Shown one piece after another: positions 44,489 to 56,401 of a stretch of 64,000 bases of DNA. A program made the translations under genes and the position numbers. Within the stretch, counting starts at the first letter, position 1; each line of letters opens with the position of its first letter. The notes below the pieces were generated by a model. That model was not told where the DNA came from. It saw only the letters and a list, made by a program, of their open reading frames with translations, and did no database searches. The stretch comes from Pyronema omphalodes (Eukaryota > Ascomycota > Pezizomycetes > Pezizales > Pyronemataceae), in NCBI GenBank assembly GCA_024516155.1, contig JAJJXM010000052.1:62001-126000 (forward strand), in the 5' to 3' direction.

Positions 44489-47400
44489 AAAAGAAATATA
44501 GGCTAACTTTGGGGAACCTTAGTCTCAGGGAAGGGACGACATCGAGGCCACCGATTCTGGTATCAATGGCATCCAAAATGGTGATGAATACCCACACCGT
44601 TTTCTACATCACCGGAACATCTCATCCAGCTATTAACTTACCTCTCAGAGATTGCTATAATCTACTGATGCTTCACTATTTCGTACACTTTCATCAGACT
44701 GTGGAGACATTCATTTTATTTGGGACGTCTTTTTTTTCACGCTTTCCATTCGCAACGTACGGTTTTCGGGTTTCCAATTCTCGTATTTTGGTTGTGGCTT
44801 GATATTAATCCCGGCTGTGACGTCTTTGTTTCGAATTAAGCGGTGGTGTTGCCAGGATTAAGGAGTCTAGCTTTGTTTTTTCACGATTATTTTGTTTATT
44901 CTCTTACAGTTTGTAGGAGTCTCAATGGTTTATTGTTTTTCTTTTTTTTTTTTTCTTTTTTTGGTTCTTTGTTTTCAACAGTTTGAAATTTGGATTCGGT
45001 CTAGCGGACAGGTGCTTTTCTTTGCTATTTTATGCGATATGTTATCAGGAGATTATTATTGTAGGCTGGAGAGACTGATGATTGATCCGGCTGTATATCT
45101 ACAAGGCTTCGGAATATCAGGAGGAAATATAACGCCGTACACAGAACTTTTCATGTCATTCCTGAAATTGAATTTGTCAGTTCTCACGAGCGAATCCCCG
45201 TGCACACAATGGGCAGCCAGACAGGTGTACCTGCATCCGAACTCCACCCCCACGCGAGGTCACAAGATGGTGGGAAACGGGGGGATGCAAACGGTGGTGC
45301 TATGTAGCTAGCGTTTCGGTCAAGGATTCCCGAGATTTTGAATCCATGGCTTGAATTTGGGATGACGTATCATAACCGGCAGACTAGCCGATTACCGGGT
45401 TTATCTCGGAGAATTTGCGCAGTGACTGTTTCTTTTCATGAAAGAGTATTGAAGACAAATAGAATCTCACTTTCGTAGATCTCCAGGGTTCGTTAGCGAA
45501 GCTGCCGCGCACGGTGTTTGCTTTTGACGAGGAAGGGAGACGGGATGATAGCTGAGTTGAAATGAGGAGGCCTAGCGAAAATCCGTATGGCAACCCGATG
45601 ATCTTTTCCCGCGCATAAAAAGTTTAATTGTGGTCTATCTTCCGCATGATGATCTAACTTAAAAATATCCCTCCACTTTCGGCACGAGAGCGAGCGCGAA
45701 CTTCGGATGTCTGAAATACTAGTTATTAGATTGCTTCGAAGCAAACTGGCCGGGGAGCCGTTCGAGATAACGCTCCGGCATGTCACAAGGCATTTTACCT
45801 TTCCTGAAGAAAAAGTCTACGGGATATTAACCTTGTTCTTTGTGGACTTCTCTCCAGAGCTCTGAAATTTGCACTGGCCTTGTTGTAATGTAATTTGGAT
45901 TAGCCATCGTGACTTATAAACCCTATAAATCCTAAAATCGATTTGTATTACCTCGCGATCATATCAAGGACCATGTATCACCAGTTTACAGTAGCGTATA
46001 ATGTCTTCTTCACAATCTTATACCATAAAACGCCGAATAAGAAATTTTGATACACATCACTACCAGCATCGGGCCGCAACTTCTGCAACCTCGGGCCGTT
46101 TGTGGCATTTAAAATCCTCATTAATCACCAAATTTTTCCACCGGCTGATAATTAAGCATAACTAATATATTATGGCTAGAGAAGTGTCGTTATTAGGCAA
46201 AATTTACGCTTTTCCCATTCCAAATTGAACCATAGTACTGCCAGTAATGTTCATGTGCCAATACTCACGTGGATCGGCCTATCTTACTGTCATCTATGCA
46301 TAACACGTGATTAACGGCATCGGAACGGCCGGTCGCTAATTGAATATCTGATTCCTGGTTCATAGACGGCAAGGCGTGCTCCGTTATAGGGCTAGAGATT
46401 TAATCTGTTTAGATTAGAAGAAGCGCAGTTCCGGAAGGTGAAGAGCAGAGTAGCATCGTGGCGGGGAGAACTTAGAAGCGAGTTAAGCGATCCGATCACC
46501 ATGAATGACTCGCAGCGGAAATTTCAACCGTTCATCAACGTGCGACAGAAAAGTGCACCTTGGGACGACTGCCTTCTGGCGCCCCGGCAGCGGTCAGGGG
46601 TAAAATTAAATACCAACATCAGCCTCGTCGGGTATTCTTCCATTCCGTCATACTGGTACCCTCGCTTCCATCACTGTCTCATGGTATTTCTTTCCTTACC
46701 TCATTTCAACACCTAAAACGAAACAAAAACGTCTCTGACGATGGTCACGGGGCATTCGTCTCGAGTATTACTTCCGGGCAATAGTTCGGCCGAGGCCCTG
46801 ATGCAAAGCCGGTGCAGCTTGGATCGCCAATCGGCAGCGGATCGTTGTGCGTCTGATGAAAGTAAGACACGCAAGATCGTGTTGAGATCGTATCGATGAT
46901 TACGTCTGGACATGCCATCCACTCTGAAAGATCCTGATCTGGTACGCGTGTTCATCAGTTCGCGAAGTGGTTCTGTGGAACGTCGGTCTTTCGTCCTTTC
47001 TTCACTTCCTTCTGCACAAACACAATCAAGCGTGACCCCGGATGTCACCCAGTGCTCCCATGCATCCTCAGTCAACCCCTCCTCCCCGAGGCGGTCTCTC
47101 GGAATCATACCCCGAATATTTGCCGGTTTTTGTGGAATTAAATTACCACATGTATTACTGGTGACGCCCCAGACGTCTGTTCTGTTCGGACGCGAATGGA
47201 TGCCCTGGCTGCTCTACTCGAATTCATATTGGCTGCCCTGGCTGCTCTGCTCGAATGCATATGGCTGCCCTGGCTGCTGCCTGCGCGCTGGGGTGCATGG
47301 CGGCTCCCTTTTCTACCGGCTCCGTGGTACCGACCGACGCCAGCAAACGGACAAACAAGCTCATGCAGCCAGGCGGAATGTACCGAGAGAGAGACCAACA

Positions 47401-47760
47401 GTACATATGCTAGTGGCACGGAACGTTCCTTGAAAAGAGCCAGTGATGCATAAGTAATCGTAGTATACATTGCGTCTACTTGCATACCAATAATATTACT
47501 CCGCGAAGATGCTAAGGAAACAGGACCCGCACACCGAAAAGAGAACTTTCAAATGTAGAAAAAAAAACACCCATCGCATAGATCATGCAAAGAACTTCTA
47601 GAACGACAGGCGTGAACTGCAGTGCGCATGCATACATGCAGCTTACGATTGAATACATATGCAATTACCGATTTGAAACACAAGGAACCAACAGTTACAA
47701 AAAAATAATGTGGTGGCAGAGTAAGAAACGTAATCATCTTACCTCACTCGCACCTCTGAT
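44489..47760. other. Gene-poor stretch, 3.3 kb
   Basis: It lies before the 3' end of the Myb-like gene (minus). It contains T-rich runs near 44.94 kb and an imperfect 33-bp tandem repeat at 47201-47280. Overlapping open frames at 46.7-47.5 kb look like shadows of that repeat and a GC-richer patch. No gene is supported. Confidence 0.45.
47201..47280. repeat. Imperfect 33-bp tandem repeat, 2.5 copies
   Basis: The core TGCCCTGGCTGCTCT recurs at 47201 and 47234 (with one change), and TGCCCTGGCTGCT recurs at 47266, spaced 33 and 32 bp. It is open in several frames, which explains the Leu/Ala/Trp-rich open frames here. Confidence 0.8.
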
Positions 47761-49242
47761 TTATTCGTCCATCCATGAACCGTCGCTATCTTCCGCATCA
47801 TACTCCTCCTCTTCTTGTTCATCCCCAGTCATGACTTCCAACTCCGCCAAACCAGCCTCGACCGAACCATCCTGTCCTTGAACGGACTTAACCCTTTCTC
47901 CTGACTGAGATTTCTTCGATTTTCTAGCACTTCTCAGGAGCCTTCCGCTTAAATCGGCGGCAATACTTTCCCCGTCATTGCATACAGTGTCATCCTTGCC
48001 AGTTCCGTTCTGAAAGAGCGAATGTGCCGTCCCGGACGTGGCGGGAGGTTTCACAGCACTATTCCTCAAAATTGTTTCAGATGATACCTTTTTGGCATTG
48101 TTTAGTGTGTCATCATATGCAACGTTGCTTTCTGATGCTTTATCAATGCTTCTAGGTCCAGCAAACATATCGGCAGTTGGAGCTGCTGATGCGCCTTCCT
48201 TGTCCATACGACAGGTCTCATTTTCCGTCCCAACAACCTTATTGGCGCTGCTTAAAGCCCCTCCAATGCTATTGTTAACCCCAGCATCCTTGCGTTTTGG
48301 TGGGGTTTTTTCGTGCCCCGAAGTTAAAGTAAGCTGATAGTCCGGAACAGCATTGGGGTTAATTGTTCTGGAGTCAGCAGTCGACGAAGAAACTGCTGAC
48401 CCATTACTGTTACCGTTGAGGTGGGGCGCCACCGGAATAAGGTTTTGAACGCGATCGACGGGATACGTGGGAGGTGTTTGCTGCTGCTGGTGTACCCTGT
48501 GATTCTGATATCCAGTTGCATCTGCTGTTGATGTTGTCATGGGCGCGAGAGGAGAGGATAATTGTCCTTGTTCGGTACTGCAACTTTCGTTTGGCATGAT
48601 GCTTGTGGCAAACAAACGTGGGTCTAGTAATTCTAGCTGCATGGTATTTCCTCTGTTGTTCATGTCGTTCAAAAGACCTTGGCCTGTTCCGATTCCGGCA
48701 CCCTCGATACTACCACCCAATCCGACCTGCCCATCGTAGGCCACACCCAACGGAACACCATGGGACATCATGTCATAATTTCCATAAACAGCTGCATCTG
48801 GAAACGCTCCAATTCCAAAATCTCCTGCGTATCCAACATCTTCAGCCTTCATTTCGCGTTTGATCCAGTTATCGGGTAGCAATCCATTGTCATCGTCGTC
48901 TTGCCCATCGGACTTCATCTTTCCTTTCTTGACAGCGGATCCGGAACTTCCGTCATTCTTTCGCTTCTTTTTTTCTGTCTGCGCAACATAACCCCCCGGA
49001 ATATTCGGATCATTCTTGAAGTTGCTGTTGATTGCGATGTTCTTGCGAAGTCTTGACCATCTCATGCGAGCTGCGGCGGGGTTGATTCCAAAGTCATTGG
49101 CTACACGATGGAAATCAATCTATAATACTTGTTAGCCGATAGATCGTTCGATAGATGAATAACTTACGCAGTGGTAATCACTGCGGATCAGGCAGGAGTA
49201 AAGGAAGCGGACATTCTCGTCCACTGGCGCTTTGGCCGGCAT
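47761..49242 (-). CDS. Myb/SANT-like DNA-binding protein
   Basis: Exon 1 is 49168-49242 and exon 2 is 47761-49119, with a 48-nt intron (GTAAGT...TATAG, GCTAAC branch point). The product is 477 residues. Residues about 5-60 form the fungal Myb/SANT-like helix-turn-helix: VDENVRFLYSCLIRSDYHC, then IDFHRVANDFGINPAAARMRW. The intron splits the domain, which is why the long frame alone appears to start at MRWSRLRKN. The rest is low complexity (Asn, Gly, Ser, Gln-Gln-Gln) with basic KKKRK patches that can serve as nuclear signals, and a strongly acidic C-terminus (DEQEEEEYDAEDSDGSW). It is probably a nuclear regulator; its target genes are unknown. Proteins of this architecture are common and poorly characterised in Pezizomycotina. 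Confidence 0.78.
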
Positions 49243-49685
49243 AGTGACTGTGCGTCGTTATACCAGTAGGAAGTTCCGATTGAGAATAATGCTGGTCTGG
49301 TATTAGAGGTAGAACAAAGCGATCAATGCAAATTTTACTCTGGTATTAGGACCAAAGTTAAACTGTCTAGGTTTGTATATAGCAGTTAAAGCTGGAGATA
49401 GGTTCACGTTTGCTTTGAGTGAGATGGCAAAGGATCAACGAAACAGAGGGGATAGCTGGGTTCTGAATTCTTATGAACAACTTTGAACAGAAGGGAAATG
49501 GCGTGATGAGTTTGGTTGTGGAGTGCAAAAACAAAGAAACCGTTAATAGCACGGTTGTATGCAGATCATAAGGCTTGCTCACGGGCACTCACTCGTAAAC
49601 ATGAGAACTTGCATCACAGAAATCAGATTGCTTCTAAAGCTACATGGAGTATACTGCCATAGTTAGGTTTGTTTTGCCAAATCCG
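49243..49685. other. Short intergenic stretch between two minus-strand genes
   Basis: These 443 bp hold the promoter of the Myb-like gene and the 3' end of the coiled-coil gene. No further feature is seen. Confidence 0.45.
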
Positions 49686-50287
49686 TTACCATCGTAAGTT
49701 TGTCCTTCCTCTTCTGAGAACAATCAGCTGGATAATTCCCAAGTATTAAATGATACTTACCTTCTATTTGCCTCCACATCAGCCATCAACGTGAGATAGG
49801 CCGTCTGAAGGGAGTCAACTTTATTGTTGAGTTCATCAACCTGAGCACGCAATTTGTTGATTTCGTTTATAGCAAAACGAGCTGTTTTTTCAGCTTGAAT
49901 ACGGTCGCTGACTGCAGCTTCCCGAGATTTCTTGTAAAAGGCGACCGCTTCGCATAGCCAGACAACCTGCAGTTTCTTAGCCAAACTGTCGGGGTGTCAT
50001 CAGGGATCACTTACAAACATCAGTAGCTTGTCCGCCGGTCTAACAAATTGGTAAACAATCAGTTCCTTTGCGCGGAGTTCTTTGATAAAGTCCTGAAAAT
50101 GAGGCCGAATTTTTGGTTCCGCTTTCAAATAGGTTGAGCGCATCTGGATGAGGTGTGTTGTTAGCATTTTGAAATAGTGGGTATTCAACGTCATTTGCTC
50201 CATTTCTGGAATTTCTGAATCCATGGTGATAGTATTGAGGAATTCAGAGTGAGATGTATCCAATTTATGACTTTCCCCAATTCCCAT
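49686..50287 (-). CDS. Small coiled-coil protein
   Basis: Three exons, 50015-50287, 49761-49966 and 49686-49713, with introns of 48 and 47 nt (both GTAAGT; GGCTAAG and GCTGAT branch points), give 168 residues. The last exon codes only nine residues plus the stop. An inner ATG at about 50224 is an alternative start. The protein is almost entirely helical. Residues about 20-85 are a Leu/Met-rich, Arg/Lys-rich helix set. Residues about 120-160 form a heptad coiled coil (INKLRAQVDELNNKVDSLQ). There is no signal peptide, membrane segment or catalytic motif. I do not recognise it. It is divergent from the MFS gene with 257 bp between the start codons, so the two may share regulation. Confidence 0.55.
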
Positions 50288-50544
50288 TTTTCAATTCAGG
50301 CATCTTCGGCCTTTAATTATAACTCATACGTCGCTCTTAACCATTCAATTAGAGCCCGTCACTCCTGCCTTCCCGGCCCCTGCAGTGACCCGTGCTTGTC
50401 GTTCGCGTCCTCTTACCCCTGATATCGCCAAGACATCGCGTGACAGGGGTGTTCGTGCAAGCTCCCCCGAACCGACGTCAGGCGAAGCTTAATCCAGCTT
50501 CCGATCCGCTCAACCACGCTTTTCTCAATCCACGACAACACAAC
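50288..50544. promoter_or_regulatory. Shared divergent promoter, coiled-coil gene and MFS transporter
   Basis: There are 257 bp between the two start codons. It includes a near-palindrome, GGCATCTTCGGCC, at about 50301-50313. No TATA box is evident. Confidence 0.45.
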
Positions 50545-52923
50545 ATGTCGGACATCTCAGAAAACCCAGCCAAAGATACCCGACGGTCTCCGCAAGCCGA
50601 TTCGCCGGTTTTTGTTCCCTCACCTCGCATCATTTCAGCTTCGGAACACTCAGACGATGATGGTGATAACAGAGCTCAGGAGGAAGAAGGTTATGAGCTA
50701 AAGAAATTGGAAAGGAAGACTGCCGATAATGTAGAGGGTGATAGCGAAGATGATCGACTGCTCAGCGAGAAAAGCGACGATGGACGGACTAGTGGTGAGG
50801 TGCTATATGCGGCCGACAGTAGCGATGCGGAGAGCTCAATAAGGAGTCGAAGGAAGCCAATGAAGCGACCAGAATTCTTATATACTCGAGAAGACGAGAG
50901 GACGGTTGTAAGGAAACTTGATAAATATCTCATTGGAGGATTGGCCGTACTATACATGCTTAGGTACGAGTTCCAAAAGCTTCATAAAGAAAACAACGAA
51001 AAGCTCACAAGGTTTGGTTGAACAGCTTTTTAGACCGAAGTAGTGAGTAATCAATCTGCCTTTTCATAAATTTTGCAATATATCTTTACTAATGCATTAG
51101 TCTCTAGATATCGGAAACGTAAGTTAGCCCATGAAACAACAATACGTATGGACACTGCCTAATCACCCATCGGTGTAGGCAAAAATTGCAGGCATGGAAG
51201 AAGATCTGGACCTAAAAGGCGATCGATACGAATGGCTACTTACGGCATTTTATATCACCTACATTGTACGACTCTCAGTTTATCTTACGGAAGCTGCAGA
51301 AGCTGATTCAAGTAGCTGTTTCAGTGGACTACATTATGTTGGAAGGTGTTTCCAGCACATAAATACGTAGCATTTTGCGTTGTAGGGTAGGTTGACGTTG
51401 CAGATCGTACCTTGGTTTACATAATGCGATATATAATGCTGAATTTAATAGATGGGGAAGTATAGCGACTTTGCAGGCTCTATCCATCAACTGGGTGTCT
51501 ATGGTAATTCTCCGAGCCTTTCTTGGAGTATTTGAGGCCGCATTTGGTCCTGGTATGCAGTCTGTTTCTGGTAGCGTTGTTGCTTTCAGTTACCCTCCTA
51601 ACTAATTCCAGGTGTTCCCTTTTATCTATCCCTGTTCTATCGACGAGAAGGTAATTGAAAGCTGCCCAATTCGGAAAGAGCCATGCGAATTCACGTGAAT
51701 CTATATGAAGACAACTACTAACCACCTCACAGAGTTGGCCCTTCGAACCGGTCTCTTTATCTCTGCCGCGCCTCTCGCAACCGCCTACGCAGGCTTCCTT
51801 GCCTATGCAATTACCTCGATTCCTTCTGAAATTGCACCCTGGCGTCTTCTCTTCCTTCTTGAAGGATTCCCCTCTATAATTGCTGGGGTATGCGCTTACT
51901 ACCTAATCCCTGATACACCAGCAGAGTGTAGGTTCCTCGAACGTGACCAAAAGAAAATCGCTAGACGCCGATTACTTGTGGTACGAGACGATGAGGAAGA
52001 CACTGGCACCGTGATCAGTACCGAAGAAGGCCGTGGTCTCCGCTGGAAAGAAGTTTGGAAAGCGTTTGGAGACCTGGGGAACTGGATCACCGCTTTGATC
52101 TTCTTTTTCTCAAATGTCTCTTTTGCTTCCATCCCGGTTTTTTTACCAACTGTCATCAAAGAGTAAGTTCCTCCTACACATAGCTGTTGGATACAATAGA
52201 TGATGACCCCATCATTAATTTCCTGTTAACTCTTTACCTAGAATGGATGCCGACTCTGACATGACCTCCGCCCACGCCCAAATTCTCTCGATCCCCCCCT
52301 ATCTCTTTGCCTTCCTCTTAATCCTTCTTACTACGCACCTCTCCGACCGTCTCCGATCCCGTAGCGGTCCATTACTAGTTCTAACTTCACTCTCTGCCCT
52401 TGGCTACTCACTCCTGGCCTTCTCCGGCCTCTTACACGAAAGCATGGCCAACATCAGCGAAAACATGCCCCATGCTGACGAATCCCACATTGAATTCTGG
52501 GGAACCCGTCTCTCCTCCTCAACCGCTCTTTATCTCTCCTCCCGTTCTTCTACATTAGCCATGAGTTACCTCGGTATCATGTTATCAGCTGGTACCATCT
52601 TCTCTATCGTTTCAATCACTATTACATGGAATGGAAATAATGCAGAGACGGAATCAAGCAGAGGAGCTGGACTGACGATATTGCAACTGTTGGGTCAGTG
52701 TGGTCCGCTTTTGGGGACTAGGTTGTATCCAAGCAAAGATGGCCCGGAGTATATCAGGGGTTCGTTGGTTTGTGCGGGATGTATGGGAGTAGTTGTGATG
52801 TTGGTAGGAACGCAAAGATGGAGGTTGATTAGGGAAAACAGGAGGAGAGAAAGGTTGGATGCGAGAGATGATGCATTGGAGGGAGATTCGAGAAGGGGGA
52901 GAAGGTTTAGGTTTATGGTTTGA
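50545..52923 (+). CDS. MFS transporter, Dal5/allantoate-permease-like (ACS family)
   Basis: Nine exons: 50545-50963, 51026-51042, 51108-51118, 51179-51265, 51316-51386, 51452-51552, 51612-51650, 51733-52162 and 52242-52923; the product is 618 residues. Exons 2 and 3 are microexons of 17 and 11 nt. They are needed to rebuild the family motif SFLDRSNIGNAKIAGME after the first helix. Later signatures also match: FLGVFEAAFGPGVPFYLSLFYRREELALRTGLF, the ANCHR-like loop, and TAYAGFLAYAI. A roughly 110-residue acidic Ser/Asp-rich N-terminal tail precedes about 12 membrane helices and a basic C-terminus. Family members take up organic anions such as allantoate, nicotinate, pantothenate or vitamins with H+; the substrate here is unknown. 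The start at 50545 has an A at -3. Confidence 0.88.
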
Positions 52924-53302
52924 GGGTTGGAAGCTAAGTGTTGAGGGTTAGATGGGAAGCTGTCAAGATGGACTGTGGGTATAAATATTGGTTTGTAATC
53001 TGGGTTTATGATTTGGGGATAATTTTTGGGACAAAGCAAGGCATAGCTTTCAAGTGCGTAATGTTTAGTTGTGTAGGTTAGAATGACAAATTATAGGAAG
53101 TAACCAGTAAAAAAAATATCTTATTATTCACAAGAAGAAGTTAACAGTTTACAAAAAGCCTTATAAAATAAATCCACAAAAAAAGCTCACCATATCTATC
53201 CCTCAGTAAGAAAAAACCACTAGCGTATCAATGACTCCAGGTATCTTGACCCATCTTCCACAAAACCATCCCCCTTATTCCTCTCATCCCCCGCCATAGC
53301 AC
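52924..53302. other. Convergent 3' intergenic stretch
   Basis: These 379 bp hold the terminators of the MFS gene (plus) and the RING gene (minus). AT-rich words (AATAAA-like) are frequent; nothing else is seen. Confidence 0.45.
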
Positions 53303-55754
53303 CTAGGGTACATAAACCCTGGAATACCCGGTTGTGGGTACTCTACACGTAATACAACTACTCCAATTATTCATAGCCAAACAAACCCTGCAATCATCAC
53401 AAAGACATAAACATCTACAAGGCCAGACAATCACCGTTCTTGGCTCACATTTACAAACCACACATAGCATTCTTTCATCATCTGGAGAAGCACCTGATGA
53501 TGCTGCTGATGATGATGCGGCTTTTTCTTTCCTTCGACTTAATATTATCCTCTCAAGCTCGCTTTCTTCTTGTTCATTAGAAACTTTACTATGGCTGCTG
53601 AATCTTCGTCTGGTCAAGGTAGTTTGACTACTTAGATGGCGAGCGAGGAGTTTTGCAGAGGATCTGTCCTCGGCGGTTTGGGGGTCTAGTAAAGCTGCTA
53701 GACGGTTCATGTCTAATAAAGGTGTTGTTTCCCGCATGCTTCGTTGATTTTCATCCTCTTCGTCCGCACTATCGTCTTCTGAGGATGATTCCGAGCCGGA
53801 GTTGCTGGGGGCATAGTCCGCAGATTCATCTGTCTCGGGAAGTCTACCCTCGAGGAAACGTTGATATAGGTTTCTGCCTCCATCTTCGGTTTCTTCATCG
53901 TTGTCATCCTCTTCCTTGACGCCTTCTCTCGGCTCTTCAACTGTATCCCGTCTCCATGCTTTCCAGACACCTCCGACCCATCCACCTGCTAAATATCCTA
54001 CCCCTTTGATTAGTTCTCCTGCACCTAGCCATTTCCACCCCATACGCTTCCTCTCTCCTTCTCCTGTTTTCCGCTCCCTACTGAACGGACCCGTTCCCTT
54101 GGCCCCACCTTCATCTCCCTTCAAACTAATCCCTCTCTCCAACCAGGTCATCTCCATAACCTTAATTCCCGGAGCTTCATTCAAATAAGTCTTTTCTGCC
54201 GCTGCAGTAAGACAAAGATATCCCATCTGCAACAGAACAGTATAAAAGTCCTCCTCCATGTTGAACCTAAAACCTCTGAGCGTTAAACCGGCACGCATGT
54301 TTTCTGCTCCATCACGAATTCCCCCAGCTGCAAAAGAAGAGAATAAGAGTGCCATGCCGTAAAGAGAGGCACAGACTAGGATGACCAAAAGAATGCAGAG
54401 GTGCGGAATGAATAGGACCACAGAGATAGTGGGGAAATGGAGAATTCCTATAGGACCGGCTAGGGCTAGGGAAATGGCAAAGCCGTAGAGGAAGAGTAAA
54501 CCATAAATGGAGGTTAGTAGCAACAAGTACCGAGTTTGGAGTTGGAATAGAGAGAGGATGTGCATAGTGATATGACTAAGCGCGGAGATCGTGGAGATGT
54601 ATAGCACCTCAACCGGTACCAGGGGTTCTCCACGGATTTTGAAGATGTTGGTGGTGGGTTCGGTTCCTTCTGGAGAATCCGCAGGAGGGTCGATGGTGCG
54701 TTCTAAGCGGTATACTTTTCTGGTTGACCAAGCTTCTGCTTCGGCAAATGCCAGAGAGTGTTCAAGAAGGGTTATACCAGCGGCAGTTGGAGTACGACCG
54801 GTTAGGGAGGAGATGAAAACCTCTATGAATTGCGACAAAGAAAGAGCTTCATAAAGAGGCCATAGGACCTCCAAAGATCCCTTTGGGCGGCTTATTTCAT
54901 GTTTGGGATCATTTGGGTCCTTCACTGATGCACGTTCAATCCAATCGGCGTCGGGGATAAGGCCAATGTTCTCGCAAACTTCCCGGTCAGAAAGCCAGAA
55001 GTTTGAGATCCGACCGACATTGTAGAAAAAGGGTTCTGAACCCTCGAGGACTGCACGCTCGCCCATGAAGGTAGGAGAGCTTTGGCAGCGCATTGCGAAT
55101 AGCATGTGACTTACGTGGGTGGAGAGCAGGACTATTGGGACGATACGAAGGAGGAGCCGCGTTTTGAATGAGAGGCGGATTGGACGACGGAGGGAGGAAT
55201 AGATCAAGGTGCGGTTTAGGAGGATGGTCTGAAGACATTCAGTCAGTATTTTGCTGTAACGGAAGGCTGCTGCTTTGCAGGTTCAAGATTTCAAGAAATC
55301 GCGGTCTTGGGAAACGTCCGGTACTTACCATGCACAGACACAGCAGCGCCCACTTCCCCGTAACAAAAGAGAAAACATTCCCAACACCTCGCAAACCTCC
55401 ATCAAAAGGTCCTTTAGGGATTTCAGGTAAAGTCGCGTTTGCAATACTCGACGCGGCAGCTTGCGCCGTATTCGTTAACGACGCGCCATTAGTTTGTGCC
55501 GCTTGTAATGCTTCTCCAATAGATTCCGACAGAGTTTCTGACAAAGATTCTGCCACCTTTGATGCTGCTGAAGTGATCGCCGCAGTAGCAGTTGTGTCAT
55601 CTACCGAGGGTGTTCCGATGTATCCTAAAGATGCCATTTTGGCAAAGAAACGGGGGATTGACGCCATTACGCTGTCAGAGGCAGCGCCGGTCGCTGAGGC
55701 GGCTGTCACTATCCCGGCGGTGGTTGTAGAAGCGAAGGAGGAGGACGTAGCCAT
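53303..55754 (-). CDS. Asi3-like multi-pass membrane RING E3 ubiquitin ligase
   Basis: Exon 1 is 55329-55754 and exon 2 is 53303-55228. A 100-nt intron (GTAAGT, TACTGAC branch, TTCAG) joins them in phase 0, giving 783 residues. The first about 110 residues are Ala/Ser/Thr-rich. Several hydrophobic segments follow: one at FSFVTGKWALLCLCM, one at LLLRIVPIVLLSTHVSHML, and a cluster around residues 355-450. A long acidic Ser/Asp/Glu-rich region leads to a C-terminal C3HC4-type RING: CVVCKCEP, then VWPCRCLCLCDDCRVCLAMNN, then CITCRVP. The order of membrane helices, acidic linker and terminal RING is that of fungal Asi1/Asi3, which ubiquitinate mislocalised proteins at the inner nuclear membrane. 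The RING's His position is not obvious. The Asi assignment is from architecture and should be read as family-level. Confidence 0.72.
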
Positions 55755-56401
55755 CGAGAAACGAAAGAGTCAAGCTCAGTTCGAGCTCATGTGGAGGGTG
55801 GTTAAACACGCACTGCGCGGATCGAGATAGACCCGGGTGCGTGGGATATGGAACGGGTGTGCCGTGCGCTTGGCATGGGGTGGTGTAGAGCAATTACTCC
55901 AGTTACGCGTTAGGCGCGTTAAACGCAGTTTGGGTTCTTTGTCTAAAGATACTTTGCAAACTGGAATAAACTTCTTTGAAACTTCTTTATTTTCTCGTAA
56001 TATTGCATCTGAGATGGTGACACAGAATAAATGTAATTGATCACCAAGCTCTCCAAAGATGATCCTCATTCTTTGTAAGCTGGTTTCAATTACCATCCGT
56101 CTAAATACTAGGATCCTCTCTGGGCTTAGAGAGTGAGGTGCAGACTTACGTCAGCGCATTTCAAAGCGTTAGTACGACGCGGTCGCGCAATCCCGTGTTA
56201 CCGCTAACCCTAATCCGTCCCAGTTCTTCGGCGCGTGCAGGGTTTCTGTAGCAAGAACACCCCACTATCGTCATCGAAATTGGGGTAGTATTGATATGGT
56301 AATGATCATTCAGCATACCTGAATTACCAATTTACATACTTTAAGTAGTCATCCGGGAGCCATAATATAACCTTCCTCTTTTCCTCTTTATTCAAAATCG
56401 C
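55755..56401. promoter_or_regulatory. Divergent promoter region, RING gene and glutathione transferase
   Basis: This 647 bp stretch separates the two start codons. It contains a GC-rich patch (CGCGGTCGCGC, about 56169) and no repeat or RNA gene. No stress-response element could be assigned firmly. Confidence 0.4.

Noticed and set aside
44892..45311. 139-residue frame beginning with a hydrophobic Phe-rich stretch
   Set aside because: The hydrophobicity comes from a T-rich tract; no domain, no homologous pattern and no splice continuation.
46713..47485. Several overlapping frames of 85-173 residues
   Set aside because: They overlap on both strands in a GC-richer patch with a 33-bp repeat; none shows domain character.
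49981..50014. A 29-nt intron in the coiled-coil gene ending at CCCGACAG
   Set aside because: It is too short to be spliced. The 48-nt alternative ending in GGCTAAGAAACTGCAG has a proper branch point and keeps the frame.
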